The position numbers and the translations under genes are program-made. Source: Hyphomicrobiales bacterium (lineage in GTDB: Bacteria; Pseudomonadota; Alphaproteobacteria; Rhizobiales; Rhizobiaceae). From it: a stretch of DNA of 64,000 nt. Of this stretch, positions 54,194 through 61,871 are shown in pieces. The stretch is from the NCBI GenBank assembly GCA_900469615.1, contig UBYA01000029.1, forward strand, positions 172,504 to 236,503, written 5' to 3'. The notes under the pieces were generated by a model that made no database searches, was not told where the DNA came from, and saw only the letters and a list, made by a program, of their open reading frames with translations. The number at the start of each line of letters is the position of its first letter. The first letter of the stretch is position 1.

Positions 54194-55126
54194 ATGGGAA
54201 AAAGGCCCCTTCCACCGTTGTCTGTGCTGCAGACATTCTGCGCCATTGCGCAGACTGGCGGTTTCGGTCGCGCTGCGGAGCAGATCGGGCAGACGCAGAC
54301 GGCTGTCAGTCATCAGCTTGCGCAACTGGAAGGATGGATCGGCGGACGATTGTTCGATCGGGGCCGAAATGGCGCTAGGCTAACGCCGTTGGGTGCCCGC
54401 CTGCATTCCGCAATCGCCGGCACGATCTCCGATCTGGAGGCGGCGCTCTATCAGGCGCGTGCAAATGTTTCGATCCGCAGCGTGACGGTTTCCATGTCGC
54501 CGGAGTTTTCCAGCCAATGGCTGGCAGCGCAGCTGCCGGATTTCTGCAGGCGGCATCCGGAGATCGAGGTGAAGGTGGCCGTTGGCTATCAGCGCCCGGA
54601 TTTTCAGCCCGGTGGCGTCGATCTCGCCATCTGGCTCGGCCGTGCCGATGCAGGGCTTACCCATGAGGAGTTGCTGACGGACGAGGAGTTTGTCGTCAGT
54701 TCGCCGGCACTATCCAGGCAATTGCCGCCCCGCGAGGCGATAAGAGCCGCTCCGCTCCTGCGATATGCCGGCATGCGGCACACCATATTGGATTGGCAAC
54801 GCTGGTACGAGCAGATTGTCGGCAGTAACGACGCAGCGGCAGATGCAGTCTTCGATATCGCGCGAGCGGTGGAGGAGGCTCCTTTATTCGAGTCCTTCAC
54901 CGACATGCTTGACGCCTGCCGGCAAGGGCGCGGGTTCGCTCTCGTTCGCAGTTCGCTGGTTGCGCGCGACCTTGCCGAGAAAACGCTGGTGCGATGCTTT
55001 GTAGAGGTGCAGCCGGCTGCCGTCGGCTACAATCTTCTCTATCCGCCAAATGCTTTGCAAAATCCGGCCGCAGCCCTGTTTCGCAACTGGCTGCTCTCGC
55101 AAATCCGGTCGACGGCCCGGGCGTAG
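54194..55126 (+). CDS. LysR-family transcriptional regulator (GcvA-like)
   Basis: The 310-residue LTTR starts MGKRPLPPLSVLQTFCAIAQTGGFGRAAEQIGQTQTAVSHQLAQLE (HTH about 8-65), with an effector domain of the GcvA/AmpR group (PLPPLSxLxxF is typical). The ATG at 54194 fits the family, though the ribosome site is weak and ATG 54149 lies in frame. There is no divergent partner gene, so its target is not evident. Confidence 0.86.
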   Translation: MGKRPLPPLSVLQTFCAIAQTGGFGRAAEQIGQTQTAVSHQLAQLEGWIGGRLFDRGRNGARLTPLGARLHSAIAGTISDLEAALYQARANVSIRSVTVSMSPEFSSQWLAAQLPDFCRRHPEIEVKVAVGYQRPDFQPGGVDLAIWLGRADAGLTHEELLTDEEFVVSSPALSRQLPPREAIRAAPLLRYAGMRHTILDWQRWYEQIVGSNDAAADAVFDIARAVEEAPLFESFTDMLDACRQGRGFALVRSSLVARDLAEKTLVRCFVEVQPAAVGYNLLYPPNALQNPAAALFRNWLLSQIRSTARA

Positions 55127-55133
55127 CCGCGTA

Positions 55134-55526
55134 TCAATCGCGCAGCCGGATCAGGCCGGCCTCGGTCGGTGCGAAGCCGAGCTTTCGATAGAAACCGGTC
55201 AGGTGCGGTTCGAAATCGACATGCAGCCATTCCGCGCCGCGGTCGTGAGCCAGCATTTTCGCCCGTTCGATCAGGTTGCTCGCGATGCCTCTGCCACGAA
55301 AGGCCGGATCGACGCATGTATCGAGAATGAAGGCGTGAATGCCGCCATCCCAGGCGACATTGACGAAGCCAATCAACGCAGAGCCCGAAAATGCGCCGAC
55401 ATGGGCGAGATTTCTGGAGAGGATCGGCTGGAAATCACGCGGCCTGGAGCGACCCCATGCCGTCGTCCAGAGGGCATCGAGGGCCTCGTTTTCAAGGTCC
55501 GGATCGTGCCTGTATTCTATGTCCAT
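55134..55526 (-). CDS. GNAT-family N-acetyltransferase
   Basis: This single GNAT domain of 130 residues has the acetyl-CoA pyrophosphate loop VDPAFRGRGIASNLIERAK (about 72-90; R-G-x-G-I/A) and the closing strand HVDFEPHLTGFYRKLGF. The acceptor substrate is unknown. It is convergent with the lysR gene, with only 7 bp between stops. Confidence 0.9.
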   Translation of the reverse strand: MDIEYRHDPDLENEALDALWTTAWGRSRPRDFQPILSRNLAHVGAFSGSALIGFVNVAWDGGIHAFILDTCVDPAFRGRGIASNLIERAKMLAHDRGAEWLHVDFEPHLTGFYRKLGFAPTEAGLIRLRD

Positions 55527-55672
55527 TGCGCATTCCTCTGGATGGATCGCTTGACGGACCCTTCATACTTGCAGCCCGGCGGCCGGAAAGCGGAAAAATA
55601 TACGCGGCCCATGTCGGATCGCGCCGTCGTCGGCCGTCCTTTGAAGGCGAGCATAGAACAAAGGAGGAAAAA

Positions 55673-56026
55673 ATGTCCTATGTCGACGGTTTCATTGTCG
55701 CCGTGCCGAAAGACAAGATCGAAGCTTACAAGGATTTGGCGCGCATGGCCGGAGCGGTCTGGCGGGAGCATGGTGCGCTGACCTATGTGGAAGCCATCGG
55801 CGACGATGTGCCTTACGGCGAACGCACATCTTTCCCGCGCGCAGTGCAGGCGACGGAAAACGAGGTCGTGATATTTTCGTGGATCACCTATGAATCGAAG
55901 CAGAGCCGCGATGTGATCCTGGCGAAGGTCATGGCCGATCCGCGCTTGAAGGACCAGATGGAAAATATGCCCTTCGATGGCAAGCGCATGATCTACGGCG
56001 GTTTCAACATTGCCGTCGAGGTATAG
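55673..56026 (+). CDS. DUF1428 domain protein
   Basis: The 117-residue cytoplasmic protein of the DUF1428 family (MSYVDGFIVAVPKDKIEAYKDLARMAGAVWREHGALTYVEAIGDDV...) has a ferredoxin-like alpha-beta dimeric-barrel fold. It shows the conserved motif MPFDGKRMIYGGF at the end. No enzyme activity is established. AAGGAGG six bases before the ATG gives a strong start. The upstream open frame to 55391 is antisense to the GNAT gene. Confidence 0.9.
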   Translation: MSYVDGFIVAVPKDKIEAYKDLARMAGAVWREHGALTYVEAIGDDVPYGERTSFPRAVQATENEVVIFSWITYESKQSRDVILAKVMADPRLKDQMENMPFDGKRMIYGGFNIAVEV

Positions 56027-56107
56027 GCTGCGGCGGCGGTCGGGCTTGACATTCCGGCCGCCGCGCCCGACCTGATGCGGATCGCTGTCGCCATATCGGG
56101 GGATGCC

Positions 56108-56533
56108 ATGCCGCAAACCGTTGTCACTCTGTCCACTCACGGCCAGGGGCTTTATGAATTCACCGATGAGGCTGCGGAATTCGTCCGGAAGGTGGCGGGC
56201 GGCGATGACGGCCTCCTGACGGTATTTGTCCGCCATACCTCCTGTTCCCTCCTGATTCAGGAAAATGCCGATCCCGATGTGAAGACCGATCTCAAAGCTT
56301 TCTTCAGCCGTCTTGTGCCGCCATCTTCCGACCCGTCGATGGGATGGATCGTACACACGATGGAGGGGCCGGACGATATGCCGGCGCATATAAAATCCGC
56401 GCTGACGCAGGTTTCGATCGGTATTCCCGTGATGCGTGGCCGGCTGGCGCTGGGCACCTGGCAGGGAATCTATCTTTTCGAGCATCGCGACCGGCCGCAT
56501 CGGCGCGAAATCGTGCTGCATTTTTCCGCCTGA
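56108..56533 (+). CDS. YjbQ family (UPF0047) secondary thiamine-phosphate synthase
   Basis: The 141-residue YjbQ-type protein has the conserved TVFVRHTSCSLLIQENADPDVKTDL (about 39-63), GWIVHTMEGPDDMPAHIKSAL (about 80-100) and LGTWQGIYLFEHRDRPHRREIVLH at the end. The His and Glu residues of these motifs form the presumed metal/active site. E. coli YjbQ has weak thiamine-phosphate synthase activity; the physiological role is uncertain. The start at 56108 is taken because the family begins there; ATG 56075 is in frame. Confidence 0.9.
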   Translation: MPQTVVTLSTHGQGLYEFTDEAAEFVRKVAGGDDGLLTVFVRHTSCSLLIQENADPDVKTDLKAFFSRLVPPSSDPSMGWIVHTMEGPDDMPAHIKSALTQVSIGIPVMRGRLALGTWQGIYLFEHRDRPHRREIVLHFSA

Positions 56534-56707
56534 ACGAAGAGTTAGTCCTGCGTCAACTGGTTGTTAACCCTCATGAATACAATCTGAACGGACAATTCGC
56601 GTTCGGTTCAGCTTGGCTGACCTAACGTGGCCCCAATCCCAAAGGCAAGGCATCGCCCGATAACGGGATTGCAACGATCCACAGCAAGGATTTGAAGGAG
56701 AAACACC

Positions 56708-57013
56708 ATGACCAATCTTTTCGCCAAGGCAGGCATTGCAGCTATCATCGCGCTCGGTGCCATTTCTGCAACGGCCGTTACTGCATCGGCCAATGATTTT
56801 CATCCGGGCATTCACCAGGTTCGCTACGACCACGCGCGCGGTCGCACTTGCTCGCCGGGCCTCGCCGTTCAGAAGGCACGCGGCATGGGCTTGCGCCGCG
56901 CTCGCGTCGACAACATCACGCCGCGTCGCGTCGTGGTCGAAGGCTTCGGCCGCCGCGGTCCGGACCGGGTATTCTTCGCCAATGTGCCGGGTTGCCCGCT
57001 GATTCGCCGCTAA
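56708..57013 (+). CDS. Small exported basic protein, paralogue A
   Basis: The 101-residue product has a signal peptide (about 1-28, ending TASA) and a basic mature part. Its C-terminal half, GLRRARVDNITPRRVVVEGFGRRGPDRVFFANVPGCPLIRR, is repeated in the next gene. Two cysteines are conserved between the copies. The AAGGAG ribosome site is strong. The function is unknown; the location is expected to be periplasm. A terminator follows. Confidence 0.78.
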   Translation: MTNLFAKAGIAAIIALGAISATAVTASANDFHPGIHQVRYDHARGRTCSPGLAVQKARGMGLRRARVDNITPRRVVVEGFGRRGPDRVFFANVPGCPLIRR

Positions 57014-57053
57014 TCGCACCGATCGGGTTTTCCACATTTATTCGATGGATTCG

Positions 57054-57087
57054 AAGCCGCCTCCGAAAGCGAGGCGGCTTTATTTTT
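57054..57087 (+). terminator. Intrinsic terminator after paralogue A
   Basis: AAGCCGCCTC (57054-57063) pairs with GAGGCGGCTT (57071-57080), followed by TATTTTTT. Confidence 0.93.
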
Positions 57088-57254
57088 TATCTGTGCTATT
57101 ATCGGCCATCTGGTGTGATTTTCGCGTTCATTGTAGCTGAATAGTGAATGAATGGCTGATTCTGAGCTCGTTCAGTATCGCGGCGCTATTGCTTGGGCGT
57201 TCGCTCGGTAAATTTGCGGATATGGGGAAGCCTCTTCGCTTCATGGAGAACACG

Positions 57255-57593
57255 ATGAAACAAATGCTGGCAAGGTTGGGGGTCGCCGCTTGCGTTGCCG
57301 TGACCGCGTTGTCGGGTGCCGCGGATTTTGCCTTTGCGCAGGGTATGGATATTTATGTCGGTCCGGGCCGGCATCGGCCGCCACCGCCGGATTACGATCG
57401 GCCGCCGCCGCGCTTTGATCGCCGTGGCTGCGATCCGCGTCAGGCCGTCGATGTCGCTCGCAGCTATGGCTTGCGCCGTGCCCGTGTCGTGGATGTGACG
57501 CCGCGGCGTGTCATCGTCGATGGTTTCGGCCGTCGCGGTCCGGATACGATGATGTTTGCCAATGTTCGCGGTTGCCCGCTGCTTGGCCGCTGA
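57255..57593 (+). CDS. Small exported basic protein, paralogue B
   Basis: The 112-residue product has a signal peptide (about 1-29, ending AFA), a Pro/Arg/Asp-rich stretch (RHRPPPPDYDRPPPRFDRRG) and a C-terminal 45-residue module (GLRRARVVDVTPRRVIVDGFGRRGPDTMMFANVRGCPLLGR) almost the same as in paralogue A. The ATG at 57255 has GGAG upstream and is preferred over ATG 57243. The pair looks like a tandem duplication that gained different linkers. The function is unknown. Confidence 0.78.
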   Translation: MKQMLARLGVAACVAVTALSGAADFAFAQGMDIYVGPGRHRPPPPDYDRPPPRFDRRGCDPRQAVDVARSYGLRRARVVDVTPRRVIVDGFGRRGPDTMMFANVRGCPLLGR

Positions 57594-57664
57594 CAAGCAT
57601 TGCGGGCGCATGTAGCGTCCGCTTTCATTCTCCGACCTTTTCGCCTTTTTTGGCGGGGGCCGCG

Positions 57665-57715
57665 AAACCGCCCTTTGCTCGACCTTGATGGCTCTGAGCG
57701 AAGGGCGGTTTTGTT
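57665..57715. terminator. Bidirectional terminator between convergent genes
   Basis: AAACCGCCCTT-GCTC (57665-57680) pairs with GAGC-AAGGGCGGTTT (57696-57711). It starts with AAA and ends TTTTGTTTT, so it can serve paralogue B and the SIMPL gene. Confidence 0.88.
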
Positions 57716-57719
57716 TTGG

Positions 57720-58463
57720 CTACTGCTGGATTGCGTAGGTGATGCTGACCGATGCGTTGTACTCGTTCTCGCCGGTGGCGACGGGGACGGCCTTGTCCAT
57801 TGGCGCCGCAGCGGCCATGGCACGCATGTAGGGTTGCGGCGGGGCTGCGACGCGACCCTCATGGATCGCAATGAGGCGGCCGAGCTTGACGCCGGCCGCG
57901 TCCGTCAAGGTCTTGGCCTTTGCGGCGGCATCGGCGACCGCATTCTTGCGGGCTTCTTCGAGAACCGCATCCGGCTTGTCATTGGTGAACTGAATATCGC
58001 CACCCTGGTTGATGCCGAGCTTGACTGCCTGGTCGAGCAGCCCGCCAAGCTTGGAGAGATCCCGCACGCGAACGGTGAGGCCGTTCGTCACCTGATAGCC
58101 GTTCAGGACCGGTGGCTGGGCGTGGCCGTCCTTGTCGTTCGGATAGGTATATTGCGGCTGGATCGAGAAGCCCGAGGTCTGCAGGTCGCGCTCGGCAATC
58201 CCGCTTTCTTTCAGCGTCGCCAGCACCGCACCCATGGCCTTGTTGTTCTGATCGAGCGCATCCTGCGCGGCTTTCGCCTGCTGCACGACCGACAGCTTCA
58301 CCACAGCCATATCCGGCGCAACGGCGGCATGTCCTTCGCCGGTGACGGTGATGACAGCCTCGCGGGGCTTGGCATCTTCGGCAAATGCCGCAGCCGCGGG
58401 CACGAAGAAAGTGGCGCTGACAAGAGCGGCAAGAGTAAAATCTCTGGTTTTCGTCAGTAGCAT
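57720..58463 (-). CDS. SIMPL domain (DUF541) exported protein
   Basis: The 247-residue protein has a signal peptide (about 1-28, ending AFAED) and a SIMPL/DUF541 domain, with ITVTGEGHAAVAPDMAVVKLSV at its start, TSGFSIQPQYTYPND in the middle and VLEEARKNAVADAAAKAKTLTDAAGVKLG near residue 170. Members form periplasmic oligomers and have been linked to oxidative-stress or membrane functions (E. coli YggE); the mechanism is unclear. It shares a bidirectional terminator with the gene facing it. Confidence 0.9.
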   Translation of the reverse strand: MLLTKTRDFTLAALVSATFFVPAAAAFAEDAKPREAVITVTGEGHAAVAPDMAVVKLSVVQQAKAAQDALDQNNKAMGAVLATLKESGIAERDLQTSGFSIQPQYTYPNDKDGHAQPPVLNGYQVTNGLTVRVRDLSKLGGLLDQAVKLGINQGGDIQFTNDKPDAVLEEARKNAVADAAAKAKTLTDAAGVKLGRLIAIHEGRVAAPPQPYMRAMAAAAPMDKAVPVATGENEYNASVSITYAIQQ

Positions 58464-58625
58464 GGTTCGTTCCTTGGTTGATATTCCCTCGGGATTCGCT
58501 TTTGCGGATTGATTGTGAAGGTATTACGGCAGTCCCTTGTCGGAAAAGAGAAATTGGGTTAGAGCCAAATCGACTTCGGAGAACCATTGCTCCGGAGTCG
58601 CAAGCGCGACGTCTTTTCTCGCGCC

Positions 58626-58701
58626 GGGCCTGTAGCTCAATGGTTAGAGCCGGCGGCTCATAACCGCTTGGTTGGGGGTTCGAGTCCCTCCGGGCCCACC
58701 A
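58626..58701 (+). tRNA. tRNA-Ile2 (CAT anticodon; may be auto-called Met)
   Basis: This is a complete 76-nt cloverleaf with encoded CCA. The acceptor stem GGGCCTG/CGGGCCC, D-arm GCTC...GAGC, anticodon loop CTCATAA (CAT at 58659-58661) and T-arm GGGGG-TTCGAGT-CCCTC are all present. C4-G69 and C5-G68 and the anticodon arm GGCGG/CCGCT resemble tRNA-Ile2, whose C34 is changed to lysidine by TilS so that it reads AUA. It is not the initiator, because G1-C72 is paired. An integrase gene starts 110 bp downstream, so its 3' end is the likely attachment site. Confidence 0.93.
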
Positions 58702-58810
58702 TTCCTGCAAGCCATTGAAATTGTTGATGAATTTCTCGCTTATTTTTCCGGCCTACACACCGGAATACACTTGACTTTACACATCGCGAGCCCATTCGAA
58801 AGGGTTCTCG

Positions 58811-60499
58811 ATGTACCTCTGGCGCCGTCCGTCCGGATTCATGTTTCAGCAAGGCATCCCGAGTAGGTTGCACGCGAAACTGGGGAAATCACCAATCCGG
58901 GTAAATCTCGGTCTGATTCGGGCTGACGAAGCTCATCGTCGTGCTCGAATCCTGGCCGGATTGATGACCTCGAAAATCGAGGAGCCGACCATGACACGTG
59001 AGATTCTTTCTGCGAGCTTGACCGCGCTAGCTGCGGAGATCAGTGGTATCGCAAAGGAAGACAGACAGCTCAGCTTCGCGGCAGGCGGCTATGAGTCCGA
59101 TATCGACCGCTTGGTCGATGAAGGGGCGACAGATGCTGAGCAGCGCCTCGCTGATAACTTGCGCATGGAACGGTCAATAGTCGTCCGCAGGCGGCGGAAC
59201 CTGAAGGGGCTGAGGGCGCGTCTGGAGAAAATCGGAACCGCGCTGGCCGAGGATAAGATCGCATGGCAGGCCGAACGCGGGACGTATGAATCCGTGGTCA
59301 GGGTTCTCGGATCGATCGAGCGTTCCGCAGCACCTGCCGTCGAAGCGGTTCCGGCTGCACCTGTGGAGCCCGAGACGGAGATCGAAGTCGATGCGCGGGC
59401 TTTCAAGCCGTCCACGTTATTGAGCGTGGCCGGGCGGGCGATTCTGGATGCCCGGAAGGCGGCGTTGAATCCTGACGATACGGATGCGTCCCGATATGAG
59501 GAACGGCTGGAAACCGCGTTCGCGGCGTTTCTGGAGGTGGTCGGCGACAAGCCCCTGACCTACTATCTCCCGATCCATATGCAGGACTTCGCGACATTTC
59601 TTGCCCGCGTCCCGAAGAACCGCTCGAAAATCGCGATTTTCACGGGACTGACGTTGAAGCAGACAGTCGAAAAGAACGCGAAGCTCCCGCCTGAACAGCG
59701 CAAGCAGTGTCTGTCGGAGACGACGGTCGCGAGCTACCTCTCGGAGGTGAAGAACATTTGGAGCCGAGTGTCCGCTGGTGTGCCCGGACTTCGCGATATG
59801 GGCGCGTATCGCGTGACCATGCCGAAGGATGCGGAAGCATCCATCGACCGCGAGCCGCTTGCGGTGCCTTCGCTGAATATCTGGCTGCGGGATGCGGCCA
59901 CGCCGAAGCTTTTGAAGAAGCCTCACAAGGCTTGGCTGCCACTGACCGGGCTGCTGACGGGCATGCGGCTGGCCGAGCTTATCTATCTCCAGCGAACCGA
60001 CATCGTCGATGTCGAGGGCAACGAAGTCATCGACCTGACGCGTCCGCTGATCATCGGCGGTCAACAGATCGACCGTCCGACGAAGACAAAGACTTCGAAG
60101 CGGTACGTCGCAATCCATCCGCTGCTCCACGAGTGCGGTTTCATCGAGTATGCCAAGGGTGTGAAGTCTGCCGACGGATTTGTATTCAGCCATTTCCACA
60201 AGACCGACGATCCGCCGGATGCGGCCCAGAAACAGATGTCCAACTGGATGACCACGCTCGGTATCCGCGAGACACAGCGGCAGGTGTTTCACAGCCTCCG
60301 GCACAGCGCCAAGGACTGGTTCCGAGACAATGTCGGCGAACGTCTTGCCGACAAGCAGTGCGGTCATGCCTTTTCAGGTGTCAGCGCCAATTACGGCGCG
60401 AAGCTCCTGAAGCCGAAGGAAGTTCGCCAGATCATGGAAATGCCTGCCTCGGAGGGCGTGGATTTTAGCCCGTTCGTCAATCATGGCATGGTTCGATAA
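58811..60499 (+). CDS. Tyrosine recombinase / integrase with DUF6538 N-terminus
   Basis: The 562-residue protein begins with the DUF6538 segment (MYLWRRPSGFMFQQGIPSRLHAKLGKSPIRVNLG), common on phage and island integrases. A SAM-like core-binding domain follows (about 225-330), then the catalytic domain. Catalytic residues: R386 (TGMRLAEL), K428 or K430 (KTKTSK), H494 and R497 (FHSLRHS), H519 and nucleophile Y528 (SANYGAKL). It should integrate and excise an element at the adjacent tRNA. No excisionase is seen. It marks the left end of an island whose right end is outside the window. Confidence 0.93.
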   Translation: MYLWRRPSGFMFQQGIPSRLHAKLGKSPIRVNLGLIRADEAHRRARILAGLMTSKIEEPTMTREILSASLTALAAEISGIAKEDRQLSFAAGGYESDIDRLVDEGATDAEQRLADNLRMERSIVVRRRRNLKGLRARLEKIGTALAEDKIAWQAERGTYESVVRVLGSIERSAAPAVEAVPAAPVEPETEIEVDARAFKPSTLLSVAGRAILDARKAALNPDDTDASRYEERLETAFAAFLEVVGDKPLTYYLPIHMQDFATFLARVPKNRSKIAIFTGLTLKQTVEKNAKLPPEQRKQCLSETTVASYLSEVKNIWSRVSAGVPGLRDMGAYRVTMPKDAEASIDREPLAVPSLNIWLRDAATPKLLKKPHKAWLPLTGLLTGMRLAELIYLQRTDIVDVEGNEVIDLTRPLIIGGQQIDRPTKTKTSKRYVAIHPLLHECGFIEYAKGVKSADGFVFSHFHKTDDPPDAAQKQMSNWMTTLGIRETQRQVFHSLRHSAKDWFRDNVGERLADKQCGHAFSGVSANYGAKLLKPKEVRQIMEMPASEGVDFSPFVNHGMVR

Positions 60500-60668
60500 G
60501 ATCGCCTGCGTAATAGTCTGTGCGAACTTGCAAACGCGCCATGAATAAGTTCGTGGTCGTGGTAGAAGGCACATGCTTTGACGCAGTCAGCGTTCCGAAG
60601 CCGCCGCCAATGATAATGAGGAGTGCAGCAAGTTGTGGGTCCAGGTTGAGGTATTTAACGTACTGCGG
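60500..60668. other. Gap between integrase and methyltransferase genes
   Basis: About 170 bp with no supported gene. A 95-codon open frame from 60520 has no family-like features and runs out of frame into the methyltransferase. The region may hold the cassette promoter; no clear -35/-10 pair was found. Confidence 0.4.
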
Positions 60669-60769
60669 ATGCCGAGGGGGTAGCCGTCATAGTCTCGCCT
60701 CCAATCTCATCAAAGTTTCCATCACGACGCTCGAAAAACGAGTTCTACCGATACTACGCGGGGTATCCG

Positions 60770-61870
60770 TTGGACTTCGCCGAGTGGGCACTAGAAAGGC
60801 TTGACCTTCCCTCGAAAGCGTTGGTCATAGATCCTTGGAATGGATCTGGAACAACTGCAGCAGCATGTGCGAGGCTCGGGATTTCCTGCCAAGGCTACGA
60901 TATCAATCCGGTTATGGTCCATCTTGGCCGGGCTCGTGTAGCATCAAGCGTAGATTTTGCGGAAGCGGAAGAACTGATCGGCACAGTTGCCGAAATTATC
61001 GGCAATGAGCGTAACATAAGCTTGGCGACTATAGGAGAAGCATTTCGGGAACTGCCCGTTGGCAATGAGTCCGCTCATAGCGTCGCCATTGCTGCTTTAT
61101 TCCCCTATGCGCGAACCCTGCTGAAAGTGAGCAGGACAAAAAACCCGTCTTGGTTCAAGAAGGGAGCGACCTTCGATGGGATGTCCCTGAGCCGCTGCGA
61201 GTTCCTTGCATCATGGCTGAGGCTTCTTCAAGATATTTCGCAATGGCGGAGTACGCTAGAAGATCCTGACGGCGTTGCAATCTCAATCGAGCGCGGCGAC
61301 TCAAGGAAATCTTTGGGTCGAAGGGACGCTTTTGACGGGATTCTAACGTCACCACCATACTTGACGCGCTTGGACTACGTGCAAGCAACACTTCCGGAAT
61401 TTCTTATCCTTAAGGAATTGGATGCGGTTCCTGACATGCAACGTCTTAGGCGTTCTATGCTGGGCTCTCCTCTCACAAGCGAGAGGCCCGAGCGGAGTGT
61501 CGAGCGCCTCCCGACAAGCATAAGAACGCTTCTCAGCCGGATCGCGGGCCACACGTCTAAGGCGTCTGCATCGTATTACTATCGTTTTTTTTCAACCTAC
61601 TTCGTTGACCTTCAAGCGTCGATGCGAAACATTGCGAAGGTGCTCAAGGGGGGGGCGTCTGGATGTATTGTCGTACAATCAAGTAGCTACAAAGAGATCA
61701 TGATTGATCTTGCGGAAGCCGTCGTCGTTTTAGGCGAAGAATTTGGTCTGCAACACCAATCCACCGTCGAATTCGGCTCACGCCGTTCAATCTCGCTTGT
61801 GAACACACGAGCACACGAAAATGCACGTAAGCCGAAGAGCGAATGTGCGATATTTTTTAGAAAGGCATAA
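60770..61870 (+). CDS. DNA methyltransferase (N6-A/N4-C), 5' end uncertain
   Basis: At least 366 residues. The SAM-binding motif I is DPWNGSGTTAAA (21-32) and is followed by GYDINPVMV. The catalytic motif IV SPPY is at 194-197. Order I then IV with about 165 residues between fits an alpha-like arrangement of amino-methyltransferases. The only usual start codon in frame is TTG 60770. However, the frame is open back to 60659 and encodes a motif-X-like FYRYYAGYPLDFAEWAL, so the true start lies upstream. An ATG at 60669 would join this frame if the G5 run at 60676-60680 had one more G. A G8 run at 61647-61654 lies in codons 293-295. The next gene starts 1 bp after the stop. Confidence 0.85.
   Translation: MDFAEWALERLDLPSKALVIDPWNGSGTTAAACARLGISCQGYDINPVMVHLGRARVASSVDFAEAEELIGTVAEIIGNERNISLATIGEAFRELPVGNESAHSVAIAALFPYARTLLKVSRTKNPSWFKKGATFDGMSLSRCEFLASWLRLLQDISQWRSTLEDPDGVAISIERGDSRKSLGRRDAFDGILTSPPYLTRLDYVQATLPEFLILKELDAVPDMQRLRRSMLGSPLTSERPERSVERLPTSIRTLLSRIAGHTSKASASYYYRFFSTYFVDLQASMRNIAKVLKGGASGCIVVQSSSYKEIMIDLAEAVVVLGEEFGLQHQSTVEFGSRRSISLVNTRAHENARKPKSECAIFFRKA
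61647..61654 (+). repeat. G8 homopolymer inside methyltransferase gene
   Basis: Eight consecutive Gs encode part of Lys-Gly-Gly-Ala. GGG GGG is unusual codon use beside the GGC-rich neighbours. Slippage by one base would frameshift the last 70 or so residues. Confidence 0.8.
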
Positions 61871-61871
61871 G

